DNA of 64,000 bases from Ohtaekwangia koreensis (GCF_900167975.1 NZ_FUZU01000001.1:468580-532579), one strand, 5' to 3'; counted from the stretch's first letter, positions 23,530 through 31,759 are shown. Translations and numbers: made by a program. The notes: generated from the sequence alone by a model not told the origin.

Positions 23530-24657
23530 TTAATCTGTTAAATGTTGTACCAGTTCTTCTTTTATCCGCTGGTTTAAAAGAATGGCGGCATTTTTCATGG
23601 AATAGTCTTCCGGAACATTTGGATTGGTAAGGGTGATTAATTTTCGAATGTTGAGTTGCTCAAGCCGGTGTTCGGGAAGTTCACAAGTTCCGGCCACCAC
23701 AAAAAGAGCTTTGTCATATTTTTTTGCAAGCCGTGCTATACCACTTACCACTTTCCCCGAAAGGGTTTGCTCATCAACTTTGCCTTCTCCGGTAATGACT
23801 ATGTCTGCATGGCGAACATGTTCGTCCAGCTTCAGAAATTTTATAATGAAATCCATGCCGGGGACTACTTTAAGATTTGTAAGTACTTTAAGCGATGCAG
23901 GCAATCCACCGCCAGCACCTGCTCCTGGAAAATTTACCGTGCGGCCAAATGTTTTTTCAAGCAACGATGAATAATGCATGAGGCCTTCATCGAGAATCTG
24001 TATCATTTCTTCATTGGCACCTTTCTGTGGCGCGAAAACATGTGCAGCACCACGCGGACCATAAAGTGGATTGTCTACATCGCAGAATATAGTAAAGGCA
24101 GTAGTTGATAATTTAGTATGCACATTCGTGAGGTCAAGTGTATGTATATATCTTAGGTTTTCTCCTACTGGTTTCAATCGTTCACCTTCAGTAGATAAAA
24201 ATTGTACACCGAGTGCTTCAGCCATGCCCATGCCGGCATCATTCGTGGCACTTCCTCCTATACCTAAAATAATTTCCTTTACTCCCAGATCGAGTGCATG
24301 TGCAATGAGTTCGCCTATCCCGAGCGTTGTGGTTTGCATCGGGTTTCGTTCATGCTTCTTTAATAGCTGCAATCCAGAGGCAGTAGCCATTTCCAGGAAT
24401 GCGGTTCTGTTATCTTTCGATATACCATAGCGCGCATCTATATTTCGAAACAACGGGTCGTGCACCGAGGCTGTTATATACTTGCCATTACTAGAGGATG
24501 TCAGTAGCTCGCACGAACCTTCACCACCATCGGCCATGGGTAGCGTTACGATATTCAGCGCACCGTTCCATTCGAGTAAGGCACGTTTGATCTCGTCACA
24601 AACTTGTTGTGCTGTTAACGAACCTTTGAATTTGTCAGGTGCAATAAGAATGGTCAT
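23530..24657 (-). CDS. Glycerate kinase
   Basis: This 375-residue protein belongs to the GlxK/GarK glycerate kinase family (PF02595), which phosphorylates glycerate with ATP. The start MTILIAPDKFKGSLTA is the family signature. Other conserved stretches are LPMADGGEGSCELL, LGIGGSATNDAGMGMAEALG and the C-terminal ITGEGKVDEQTLSGKV. Length is typical. The product may be 2- or 3-phosphoglycerate depending on the class, which I cannot tell from sequence. It has no obvious pathway partner here; moeA ends 73 nt upstream on the same strand. Confidence 0.95.
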   Translation of the reverse strand: MTILIAPDKFKGSLTAQQVCDEIKRALLEWNGALNIVTLPMADGGEGSCELLTSSSNGKYITASVHDPLFRNIDARYGISKDNRTAFLEMATASGLQLLKKHERNPMQTTTLGIGELIAHALDLGVKEIILGIGGSATNDAGMGMAEALGVQFLSTEGERLKPVGENLRYIHTLDLTNVHTKLSTTAFTIFCDVDNPLYGPRGAAHVFAPQKGANEEMIQILDEGLMHYSSLLEKTFGRTVNFPGAGAGGGLPASLKVLTNLKVVPGMDFIIKFLKLDEHVRHADIVITGEGKVDEQTLSGKVVSGIARLAKKYDKALFVVAGTCELPEHRLEQLNIRKLITLTNPNVPEDYSMKNAAILLNQRIKEELVQHLTD

Positions 24658-24730
24658 GACTCGTTATGCGGACGCAATCCTTGAAGTATACACATGGTAA
24701 CTATGATACATATATACCACTATCGTCATT

Positions 24731-25924
24731 TTAATTCCTGAACGGAAAGTAAGGATATACTTCGCCAGCCTCGAACTGATTCTTGTCAAGGGATAACTCC
24801 AGGAAGCCCGTTACTTTTTTCAGGTTGGCAAAATCTCCCGAGCCACCACCGGCATCCGGGTACGCCATTAATTTTCCGTTTTCATTCTTTACCGTTACTT
24901 GTAAAAAGTAAGTTAACTTCGGATCGAACTTGAAATCTTTAGCGAGAATCGCATGTTGCTGCTGATACTCAACGTGCAGACTTTTTAAAACCCACGGCAT
25001 CACATAGCGATAAAAGCACATATAGGTTGATACTGGATTTCCCGGCAAGGCAAAGACAACTTTCCCTTTTTTAGATACGCCAAACCAGAAAGGTTTACCA
25101 GGTCGTTGACTTACATGGTGAAATAATTTTTTTACCTGTATACTCTCCAGTGCCTCCGGTATAAAATCAAATTTACCTTTTGATACTCCGCCCGATACAA
25201 TCAGTACATCATGATTCTCTGCTATAACTTTCAATGATTCAATTACAAAATCCTTTTGATCATAAATATGATACTCGGTTCCTTCCCAACCGATCGCTTT
25301 CATAGCCGCATCAATGGCATAGGTGTTGGATTTCCGGATCTGGTGTGACTCCGGAATCTCTGTTATCTCTACCAGTTCATCGCCACTGGAAATTATAGCG
25401 GCACGAGGAAAAGCAAAAACCGGAACATCACTCACACCAACTGAAGCCAGCAGTGCAATCTCGGCCGGTGATAAAATTATACCTGGAGTCAGAAGCACAT
25501 CATTACGTTTCGCATCTTGCCCCTGCGTATGTATATGTTGTCCCTCTTCAATCTTATCAATTAATATAGTAGCGTTGTTGCCCTGTATAGAGATATCCTC
25601 ATACCGGATCACAGTATCGGTACCTTCCGGTAGAATAGCGCCTGTCATTACCTCCATGCAGTTCTGCACATCTCTCAAGCTTTTTTGTGGCTGGCCTGCA
25701 CTCTGTGTTTCTTCAACATAAAATTCCCTTCTTCCGCTTTTCCATTCATCATACCAGATTGCAATGCCATCCATCGCTACACGATTGAAGGGAGGGAAGT
25801 CACGGTCAGCTTTGATGGCTTCACCTAGTATTCTTCCGTAAGCATCGTTCAGATCAACCCGTGTAACCGAAGGTTTAAAGAGATTCGACAGCACTATATC
25901 GGTGGCTTCCTTTACATCTACCAT
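24731..25924 (-). CDS. moeA: Molybdopterin molybdenumtransferase MoeA
   Basis: This 397-residue protein is MoeA, which inserts molybdate into adenylylated molybdopterin to give the active cofactor. It shows the N-terminal FPPFNRVAMDGIA motif, the ligand region TQGQDAKRND, the MPT-binding core VSGGVSKGKFDF and the C-terminal FALPGNPVSTYMCF. It is the only Moco gene in the left half on the minus strand and faces away from moaC. The two starts are only 37 nt apart, so promoters must overlap. Confidence 0.96.
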   Translation of the reverse strand: MVDVKEATDIVLSNLFKPSVTRVDLNDAYGRILGEAIKADRDFPPFNRVAMDGIAIWYDEWKSGRREFYVEETQSAGQPQKSLRDVQNCMEVMTGAILPEGTDTVIRYEDISIQGNNATILIDKIEEGQHIHTQGQDAKRNDVLLTPGIILSPAEIALLASVGVSDVPVFAFPRAAIISSGDELVEITEIPESHQIRKSNTYAIDAAMKAIGWEGTEYHIYDQKDFVIESLKVIAENHDVLIVSGGVSKGKFDFIPEALESIQVKKLFHHVSQRPGKPFWFGVSKKGKVVFALPGNPVSTYMCFYRYVMPWVLKSLHVEYQQQHAILAKDFKFDPKLTYFLQVTVKNENGKLMAYPDAGGGSGDFANLKKVTGFLELSLDKNQFEAGEVYPYFPFRN

Positions 25925-25937
25925 GTGTAATAATTAT

Positions 25938-25945
25938 TAACTTTG
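25938..25945 (+). promoter_or_regulatory. -7 box of the moaC operon
   Basis: TAACTTTG matches TAnnTTTG exactly and lies 16 nt before the moaC ATG, so the leader would be about 10 nt. The -33 box is only approximate (TTTAC at 25911, 23 nt upstream). Confidence 0.55.
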
Positions 25946-25961
25946 TTTTGTCCGAAGATAC

Positions 25962-26441
25962 ATGAGTAAAAAGAAATTTACACACGTTTCGCCAAGTGGT
26001 CTTCCGCAGATGGTGAACGTATCCGAAAAAAAGGTCACAAAGCGCACTGCGAAAGCTCAGGCTACTATTAACGTAGGCGATGAAATCCTCAATCTTATAC
26101 AACACAATGAACTGATAACGAAGAAGGGCCCTGTCTTTCAAACGGCAATCATTGCCGGAGTGATGGGTGCCAAGAAAACTTCAGATCTCATACCGTTCTG
26201 TCACCCGTTGGGATTGGAAGATTGCCAGGTGCATATACGGGTTGTCAACAAGAAAATTATTGTCGATACCGAAGCCGTTATTACCAGTAAGACCGGTGTT
26301 GAAATGGAAGCGCTTACGGCCGCGTCTATTGCTGCTCTCACCATCTACGATATGTGTAAAGCACTGTCGCATACTATAGTAATTGAAGAAATAAAGTTGA
26401 TGGAGAAGACGGGTGGCAAGAAGGATTTCAAACGCAAGTAA
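25962..26441 (+). CDS. moaC: Cyclic pyranopterin monophosphate synthase MoaC
   Basis: This 159-residue protein is MoaC, which with MoaA turns GTP into cyclic pyranopterin monophosphate. The conserved start region (THVSPSGLPQMVNVSEK) and the active-site stretch IPFCHPLGLEDCQVHI are present, as is the KTGVEMEALTAASIAALTIY motif. It opens an operon with the ion channel (3-nt gap) and mobA. Confidence 0.98.
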   Translation: MSKKKFTHVSPSGLPQMVNVSEKKVTKRTAKAQATINVGDEILNLIQHNELITKKGPVFQTAIIAGVMGAKKTSDLIPFCHPLGLEDCQVHIRVVNKKIIVDTEAVITSKTGVEMEALTAASIAALTIYDMCKALSHTIVIEEIKLMEKTGGKKDFKRK

Positions 26442-26444
26442 CGC

Positions 26445-27236
26445 ATGACCATTCGCAGAAGACTTTACCTAACGCTGGAGCCGACCGAGAAAGGTGGTGT
26501 TTTGGAGCGCATCTTTGAATTCTTCCTGATCAGCATTATCATCCTGAACATATTTGCTGTTATCCTCGATTCGGTGGCAGAGCTTCGCAGCAAGCATGAT
26601 GCTCTGTTTGTTAAGTTTGAATTCTTTACCATTATATTTTTTACCCTGGAATATATAGCACGTATATATTCCATCGTTGAAAATCCTGAATATAGTGAGC
26701 CTGTAAAAGGGCGATTGAAATACATGCGTCAGCCGATGGCAATTATAGACTTGCTGGCGTTCCTCCCTTTCTATTTTGTATTTATAGACTTGCGATTCCT
26801 GCGGATATTCAGATTGATGTCGCTCTTCAGGCTTTTCAAGATTGCGCGCTACTTGCATGCATTGAAAATATTCAAACGGGTTTTGACCGATCGTAAAGAA
26901 CAACTCGTACTTAGTTTCCTGTTTATACTTTTTGTGTTGACTATCATTTCGTTCATTATGTTTTATGCGGAGCATGATGCGCAACCCGATAAATTCAGTA
27001 GTATACCAGCCACGATGTGGTGGGGTATAGCAACTATTACAACCGTGGGTTATGGAGACATGGTGCCCATAACAGCGCTTGGAAAGTTTCTCGGCGGATT
27101 ATTCGCTATAGCAGGTGTTGGACTACTTGCGCTTCCCGCAGGTATTTTGTCGTCTGGTTTTTTTGAGCTGCTTCATGTTGATAAATCGAAAGAAGTAAAA
27201 AAATGTCCGCATTGCGGAAAGGAAATTCATGAGTAG
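26445..27236 (+). CDS. Voltage-gated-type potassium channel (ion transporter family)
   Basis: This 263-residue protein has the six-helix layout of a Kv-type channel subunit. S1 to S3 lie at about residues 23-125. An arginine-rich S4 follows (LRFLRIFRLMSLFRLFKIAR, with Arg/Lys at about every third position), then S5, the pore helix and the selectivity filter TTVGYGD at about 199-205, and S6 (LGGLFAIAGVGLLALPAGIL). The C-terminus ends in a short CPHCGKEIHE, a half zinc-ribbon often seen on bacterial channels of this type. It would form a tetrameric K+ channel in the inner membrane. It sits 3 nt after moaC and overlaps mobA by 8 nt, so it is translated within a Moco operon for no evident reason. 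Confidence 0.93.
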   Translation: MTIRRRLYLTLEPTEKGGVLERIFEFFLISIIILNIFAVILDSVAELRSKHDALFVKFEFFTIIFFTLEYIARIYSIVENPEYSEPVKGRLKYMRQPMAIIDLLAFLPFYFVFIDLRFLRIFRLMSLFRLFKIARYLHALKIFKRVLTDRKEQLVLSFLFILFVLTIISFIMFYAEHDAQPDKFSSIPATMWWGIATITTVGYGDMVPITALGKFLGGLFAIAGVGLLALPAGILSSGFFELLHVDKSKEVKKCPHCGKEIHE

Positions 27237-27807
27237 TATATATGGACTGGTATTGGCGGGCGGAAAAAGTTCGCGGATGGGACAAGACAAAGGGCTTATT
27301 GATTTCAACGGCAAGCCACAACGTGAATATATAGCAGGCTTGCTGAAGAAGTTTTGTGATGAAGTATATATTTCGTGTAAAAAGAACAGCGCTATACCAG
27401 TTGATCTTAATCCATTGGAGGATCGGTTTGAATTAGAGGGGCCTATGAATGGAATTCTATCTGCGTTTGCAATGAATGACAGCGTTGCCTGGATTACAGT
27501 GCCCGTAGACATGCCGTATGTTGATGAAGCTACCATTGAATACCTGATAGCCCATCGTGATATAACAAAAGATGCTGTTTGTTTTTATGATTCCGATGGA
27601 GAAAACCCTGAGCCGTTGCTAGCAGTATGGGAATCAAAAGCATCTCCACACCTGCTCGAATACTATAAGAACGGAGGTATAAGTTGTCGTAATTTCTTAA
27701 AGCAAAACGACATTCTCCTATTGAAATCTCCAGACGAACGCATTCATAAAAACATCAATACTCCGGAAGACCTTCGCGCTTTTCAAAATAGAAATGACAG
27801 GAAATGA
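27229..27807 (+). CDS. mobA: Molybdenum cofactor guanylyltransferase MobA
   Basis: This 192-residue MobA-type nucleotidyltransferase links GMP to the molybdenum cofactor to make the bis-MGD form. The signature LVLAGGKSSRMGQDKGLI lies at the N-terminus, and VPVDMPYVD and NINTPEDL follow later. The ATG lies inside the end of the channel gene (8-nt overlap), so translation is coupled. MobA implies that the organism uses bis-MGD enzymes of the DMSO reductase family, none of which is in the window. Confidence 0.92.
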   Translation: MSSIYGLVLAGGKSSRMGQDKGLIDFNGKPQREYIAGLLKKFCDEVYISCKKNSAIPVDLNPLEDRFELEGPMNGILSAFAMNDSVAWITVPVDMPYVDEATIEYLIAHRDITKDAVCFYDSDGENPEPLLAVWESKASPHLLEYYKNGGISCRNFLKQNDILLLKSPDERIHKNINTPEDLRAFQNRNDRK

Positions 27808-28338
27808 AAAGCAAAAAAGTACAAGCAAAACGAAGGTAAAAGCCTTGAAACTTTAGTGGATTCTATAAGGAGGACTGTTGCCTTGTGCAGCATTGTTACA
27901 TTCATTTGATGAAATTCGTATAACGCTGTGGCGAAAAGTAACGGTCTGAATAGAATCTTACGCACTTTAGGGGTACTCATAATACTTTCAGAAAGTTGAT
28001 TGAAACTATATCTGTACGATTTTCGGAGAGCGTAACCATTGAAATATACAAATGAGGTGTTCTTTCGATATACTTCTAAAAGCCTCAGAATCAACCACCG
28101 ATTTCAAAATAATTATACATCTATACCGTATTTTTCCGGTATATTTTATTTTTTAACAACCGAAAGCATTGTGTAAATCTGCAATTGGGCTGCTATCACC
28201 TAATCGTGGGATTTTAGCGCGCTGCACGTGTTAAAAGAAAAATTTCTATACAGATTTATTACATGTTCCCATAAACACATCTTTCCCAAATTTTTAATCC
28301 GTAATGCGCTTTAGTTTTATACCAAATCTTATTGGTAA
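27808..28338. other. Long intergenic region with a terminator-like hairpin
   Basis: This 531-nt stretch follows mobA and precedes a small membrane peptide gene. It is AT-rich and I find no supported gene. A 103-codon frame on the minus strand (27783-28094) overlaps mobA and matches nothing I know. A terminator-like hairpin lies at 28122-28154. A short inverted repeat ACCAA/TTGGT (28321-28336) lies just before the small gene. A non-coding RNA ending at the hairpin is possible but unsupported. Confidence 0.4.
28122..28154 (+). terminator. Terminator-like hairpin in the region after mobA
   Basis: TATACCG (28122-28128) and CGGTATA (28137-28143) form a 7-bp stem with an 8-nt loop, followed by a T-rich run TTTTATTTTTT. 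It is more than 300 nt after mobA, so it either ends a long mobA 3' region or an unannotated short transcript. Confidence 0.6.
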
Positions 28339-28458
28339 ATGAAACCAATCGCTAAACCGCACACTAATCGTATACATCGTGATTTGATTATTGTGTTAAT
28401 CGCAAGCCTGGTGGCAGCTATACTTTTAGTTTCAGCTGCTGTGATGTTAATCGGATAA
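28339..28458 (+). CDS. Candidate small single-pass membrane protein (39 aa)
   Basis: An ATG at 28339 opens 39 codons to TAA at 28456-28458. The peptide has a basic, proline-containing head (MKPIAKPHTNRIHRD) and about 24 hydrophobic residues (LIIVLIASLVAAILLVSAAV) to the end, the pattern of a single membrane span. It is followed after 5 nt by a strong terminator, as expected for a real gene. An imperfect -7 box TAGTTTTA lies at 28312-28319. No family recognised. It resembles the 34-residue peptide at 6384 in design but not in sequence. Confidence 0.45.
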   Translation: MKPIAKPHTNRIHRDLIIVLIASLVAAILLVSAAVMLIG

Positions 28459-28463
28459 AAATA

Positions 28464-28499
28464 AAAGGAGACCAACACGTTGGCCTCCTTTGTTTTTTT
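28464..28499. terminator. Bidirectional terminator between the small peptide gene and moaE
   Basis: AAAGGAG-A-CCAAC and GTTGG-C-CTCCTTT form a 12-pair stem with one mismatch, followed by a T-run. The minus-strand side is less T-rich, so it mainly serves the plus-strand transcript. Confidence 0.8.
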
Positions 28500-28513
28500 A
28501 TTTCAGATTTAGC

Positions 28514-28942
28514 TTATGAATTTACCGCTACTTCCGGTCGGGCAGAGATCCACTCTTCTCCATCTTCAAATACTTCTTTTTTCCAGATCGGTACTTTCTC
28601 TTTCAGAGTATCCATAATATACTCGCAGGCATCAAAAGATTCTCTGCGGTGTGGTGTTGATACGGCTACAGCTACTGCCACTTCACCAGGTTTTAATGTA
28701 CCAATGCGATGGCTTACGGCCCATCCTAACAAGGGCCATCGATGCGAGGCATCGTCTATAATTTTTCTGATCTCGCCAACCGCCATGGTTTCGTATGCTT
28801 CATACTCCAACCAGACTACATTTTTTCCATGTGCATTGTTACGCACCGTACCTACAAAAACATTAACAGCTCCGGCATTCAAGCTCGAAGCTGTCTCGAT
28901 GACTTTTTGAACGTCAATTGGTTTCTCGGTGATTTTAATCAT
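28514..28942 (-). CDS. moaE: Molybdopterin synthase catalytic subunit MoaE
   Basis: From the ATG at 28942 the product is 142 residues, the usual MoaE length. MoaE transfers sulphur from the MoaD thiocarboxylate to cyclic pyranopterin monophosphate. Conserved stretches include AGAVNVFVGTVRNNAHGK, VWLEYEAYETMA, the glycine/alanine-rich VAVAVSTPHRRESF and KVPIWKKE with the active-site lysines. The frame is open upstream to a TTG at 29035, and an ATG at 28966 is the alternative start. I prefer 28942 because homologues begin MIKIT. It lies 89 nt after moaD on the same strand. Confidence 0.93.
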   Translation of the reverse strand: MIKITEKPIDVQKVIETASSLNAGAVNVFVGTVRNNAHGKNVVWLEYEAYETMAVGEIRKIIDDASHRWPLLGWAVSHRIGTLKPGEVAVAVAVSTPHRRESFDACEYIMDTLKEKVPIWKKEVFEDGEEWISARPEVAVNS

Positions 28943-29031
28943 GTTCTCTAAAGGTTGGTTGAACATTATTGTGAAGGAGTAATTAAGGTAGCCAATTATA
29001 GCAAGAATATCAAATACAAAGCTTGGATCGC

Positions 29032-29274
29032 TCAACCACCACTCACGGGTGGGATCAATGCGATCTCATCACTTTCCTGTAACAAAGCGGTGTCGTCTGC
29101 ATAGCTGTTATTAACCGCTATAAACAACGAACGCAATCCTACAAGCTTCGGATATTTTTCTGTAAGTGCAGAGCGTAAATCGGCTACTGTTTTTCCCGAT
29201 GCCTCAACTACGGTTTCCTTCCCACCAAGGATGTCTTTCGTAACACCGAATGCTTTAACCCTGAACGTATTCAT
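29032..29274 (-). CDS. moaD: Molybdopterin synthase sulphur carrier subunit MoaD
   Basis: This 80-residue ubiquitin-fold protein ends in the required Gly-Gly (PPVSGG), which is activated and thiocarboxylated to supply sulphur to MoaE. Length and C-terminus fit MoaD. It is first of a moaD-moaE pair on the minus strand and divergent from moaA. A MoeB-type activating enzyme is not present in the window. Confidence 0.93.
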   Translation of the reverse strand: MNTFRVKAFGVTKDILGGKETVVEASGKTVADLRSALTEKYPKLVGLRSLFIAVNNSYADDTALLQESDEIALIPPVSGG

Positions 29275-29378
29275 GCGTTTTAGTTTTCAAATTGATAAGA
29301 TAAATATGCAGCAAATTTCGAATGCAAAACACAAATTTAAAGTCTTTCCACGGAAGCGTGAATTTTTAGCCGACAGAG

Positions 29379-29400
29379 TTTGTATTTTGTTTGTATTTTG
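29379..29400 (+). repeat. 11-nt perfect tandem repeat upstream of moaA
   Basis: TTTGTATTTTG occurs twice head to tail (29379-29389 and 29390-29400), ending 38 nt before the moaA start. Each unit contains a near -7 element (TATTTTG, one base short of TAnnTTTG), so the repeat may create or duplicate a promoter. Confidence 0.7.
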
Positions 29401-29438
29401 TGATCTGCTTCAACTAAAACTACGTAACGATCTGAGAC

Positions 29439-30431
29439 TTGAATTTGTTCGATAACCATAACAGGCCCATCAATTACCTTCGTCTTGCAGTCACGGATCG
29501 CTGTAACCTGCGTTGTTTTTATTGTATGCCTGAAGAAGGTATACATTATCTGCCCAAGAAAGAATTACTCACCTTCGAAGAGATCTATAGGCTTGTCTCC
29601 ATGCTTGCTACGATGGGGATTTCCAAAGTGCGATTAACGGGTGGCGAGCCATTTGTTCGGACAGACCTGATGAAGCTTATTCGCTCTATCGTTGAGATTC
29701 CCGGAATTAAAGACCTGCATCTTACCACCAACGGTGTGCTAACGTCAACGTTTATACCGGAGCTAAAAAAGATTGGTATAGCATCGGTAAACCTTAGTCT
29801 GGATACTGTGGACAAGCAGCGCTTCAAAGCGATTACAAGACGTGATGAATTCGAGCCGGTGATGAAGACGTTGAATCTGTTGTTGGAAAATGAAATCCCG
29901 GTAAAGATCAACGCTGTAGTAATGGATGGAAAGAATATCGATGATATTATACCGTTGATTGAGCTTACACGGAATAATAAAGTGGACGTTCGTTTTATTG
30001 AAGAGATGCCTTTTAACGGTGAAGGAAATCATTACACTTCACTCACGTGGACCTATAAAAAAATCATTTCATATATACAGGAACATTATCCGGCACTGCA
30101 TAAAATTCCTGATCCTGATTATTCAACATCCTATAATTATAGTATACCTGGTTATCAGGGAAGTATAGGAGTAATTGCGGCATTTAGCCGTACATTTTGT
30201 GGAACCTGTAACCGCATCCGTGTAACCGCGCAGGGCGTATTGAAGACTTGTCTATATGATGATGGCGTGCTGGATATAAAAACGCTGTTGAGATCAAGCC
30301 TGGAAGATGAAGCTATAAAAGAGAAATTGCTTCACGCGTTTCGTCATCGTGTCAAAGATGGTTTTGAGGCAGAGAAAAAACGAAGCGATCATCTTCCCGT
30401 TCACGAGTCTATGTCTACTATAGGAGGATAA
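29439..30431 (+). CDS. moaA: GTP 3',8-cyclase MoaA (radical SAM)
   Basis: This 330-residue radical SAM enzyme carries out the first step of Moco synthesis, the cyclisation of GTP. The SAM-binding cluster is CNLRCFYC (C22, C26, C29) and the second cluster is FCGTCNRIR followed by C at TCLYDDG. The C-terminal Gly-Gly (STIGG), needed for function in this family, is present. There is no ATG: the frame is closed by TGA at 29433-29435, and the first possible starts are TTG at 29439 and 29445. The predicted N-terminus (FDNHNRPINYLRLAVTDRC) is complete, so a TTG start is likely. Confidence 0.96.
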   Translation: MNLFDNHNRPINYLRLAVTDRCNLRCFYCMPEEGIHYLPKKELLTFEEIYRLVSMLATMGISKVRLTGGEPFVRTDLMKLIRSIVEIPGIKDLHLTTNGVLTSTFIPELKKIGIASVNLSLDTVDKQRFKAITRRDEFEPVMKTLNLLLENEIPVKINAVVMDGKNIDDIIPLIELTRNNKVDVRFIEEMPFNGEGNHYTSLTWTYKKIISYIQEHYPALHKIPDPDYSTSYNYSIPGYQGSIGVIAAFSRTFCGTCNRIRVTAQGVLKTCLYDDGVLDIKTLLRSSLEDEAIKEKLLHAFRHRVKDGFEAEKKRSDHLPVHESMSTIGG

Positions 30432-30476
30432 TATATATCTTGCCATCATTCAAGATAATCGAAACTATAATTGCTT

Positions 30477-30992
30477 ATGTTCCGTATTTGGCTCACGGTT
30501 TTTCTGAGTGTAGTGCTTGCTTCTGCGGTTGCGCAAGAGGTTCTGAAGCCAACTTCATCTATCAGTATAAGCGGACGTGTAAAATCACCGAAGACTGTGT
30601 CATTCGAAGAACTCAAGAAGTTTAAACTATATAACCTGGGTGATGTTGTGATCACCAATCACAAAGGCGATGTAAAGGGAACAGCCAAAGACCTGACTGG
30701 CGTTTTACTAAAAGATTTTCTGCAGGGTGTTGAACTGGATGCAGAGAATCCCAAAGTGCTGAGTGAATACTATTTTACATGTATAGCATCCGATGGATAT
30801 AAAGTTATATACTCCTGGAATGAACTGTTTAATACGTCTATCGGGAATTCAGTATATATCCTTACCTCAAAGGATAATCAACCCCTGGAGAAACTGGATG
30901 AAAATATAGTAATGATTGCCACGCAAGATATTCGCACGGGCAGGCGCTATGTTAAAAATCTTCAATCCATCATCGTACGCAGAGCAGAGTAG
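30477..30992 (+). CDS. Secreted sulfite-oxidase-fold-like protein
   Basis: This 171-residue protein starts with a signal peptide (MFRIWLTVFLSVVLASAVAQ). The rest resembles the molybdopterin-binding fold of the sulfite oxidase superfamily in outline: an ISGRVKSPKTVSFEEL opening, a DLTGVLLKDFL helix, a CIASDGYKVIYSWNEL strand-turn and a C-terminal VKNLQSIIVRR. The canonical cofactor-binding cysteine context is not evident, so it may be a cofactor-free relative. It follows moaA by 45 nt and precedes the TauE/SafE permease by 5 nt, so it belongs to the Moco/sulphur context. Function unknown. An upstream TTG (30471) is an alternative start. Confidence 0.65.
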   Translation: MFRIWLTVFLSVVLASAVAQEVLKPTSSISISGRVKSPKTVSFEELKKFKLYNLGDVVITNHKGDVKGTAKDLTGVLLKDFLQGVELDAENPKVLSEYYFTCIASDGYKVIYSWNELFNTSIGNSVYILTSKDNQPLEKLDENIVMIATQDIRTGRRYVKNLQSIIVRRAE

Positions 30993-30997
30993 TGCAC

Positions 30998-31759
30998 ATG
31001 GATTCAATACAGATCATTCTCATTGCAAGTTTTTTTCTGATTGCGCTTATCTATGCTTCTGTTGGTTTTGGTGGAGGCTCAAGCTATCTCGCACTGCTCG
31101 CGCAGCCCATGTTCATGCTGCTTCCGGAAGTAATTCGTCCTACTGCGCTCCTTTGTAATATCATCGTTGTTACCAGCGGTACGATTATCTTTTATCGCGA
31201 AGAAAAAATTGTCTGGAAAGAAGTATGGCCATTCCTGGTAGCAAGTGTGCCTGCGGCATACCTCGGTGGTTTCTGGAAGCTGGAAGACAACGTGTTCTTT
31301 ATCCTGTTGGGAGTTGCTTTACTTATGGCCTCTATTCTTCTCTGGATCCAGCCCGAAAAAATAAATGCTTCCTCCGGAAAGTATAACACAACGCCAACAA
31401 ATATAGCGCTGGGTGGAGGCATCGGTTTTCTGTCAGGATTGGTAGGTATAGGAGGCGGTATCTTTCTTTCCCCCGTACTTCATTTTCTCCGCTGGTCGGA
31501 TGCTAAAAAAATATCAGCACTCGCAAGCTTGTTTATACTTGTGAACTCAATCAGTGGTCTTGCCGGACAATTTCAACGCGGACTTCCCGCGTTGTCGTGG
31601 CAATATATACTTCCACTGCTCGCGGCCGTTTTTCTAGGCGGTCAGATCGGCTCACGACTCGGGGCGAGTAAGTTCAATCCCATCTATATCAAACGCATCA
31701 CGGCAGTGTTAATGTTGATAGCCGCCATCAATATCCTGAAGGACCATTGGTATTGGTAA
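30998..31759 (+). CDS. TauE/SafE (TSUP) family membrane permease
   Basis: This 253-residue protein has seven to eight hydrophobic segments and the twin TSUP glycine motifs, one near the N-terminus (YASVGFGGGSSYLALL) and one in the middle (GFLSGLVGIGGGIFLSPVL). The family exports or imports small sulphur-containing or organic anions such as sulfite or sulfoacetate. I chose the ATG at 30998; a GTG at 30992 overlapping the previous stop would add two residues. Coupling with the sulfite-oxidase-like gene 5 nt upstream suggests a sulfite link, which is inference. Confidence 0.9.
   Translation: MDSIQIILIASFFLIALIYASVGFGGGSSYLALLAQPMFMLLPEVIRPTALLCNIIVVTSGTIIFYREEKIVWKEVWPFLVASVPAAYLGGFWKLEDNVFFILLGVALLMASILLWIQPEKINASSGKYNTTPTNIALGGGIGFLSGLVGIGGGIFLSPVLHFLRWSDAKKISALASLFILVNSISGLAGQFQRGLPALSWQYILPLLAAVFLGGQIGSRLGASKFNPIYIKRITAVLMLIAAINILKDHWYW

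Noticed and set aside
26469-26984. 171-codon antisense frame inside the K+ channel gene
   Set aside because: The plus-strand reading has six membrane segments and the TVGYGD filter. The antisense protein is polar and repeats no known family.
27783-28094. 103-codon minus-strand frame after mobA
   Set aside because: It overlaps the end of mobA, has no promoter or ribosome-binding site and shows no recognisable domain.
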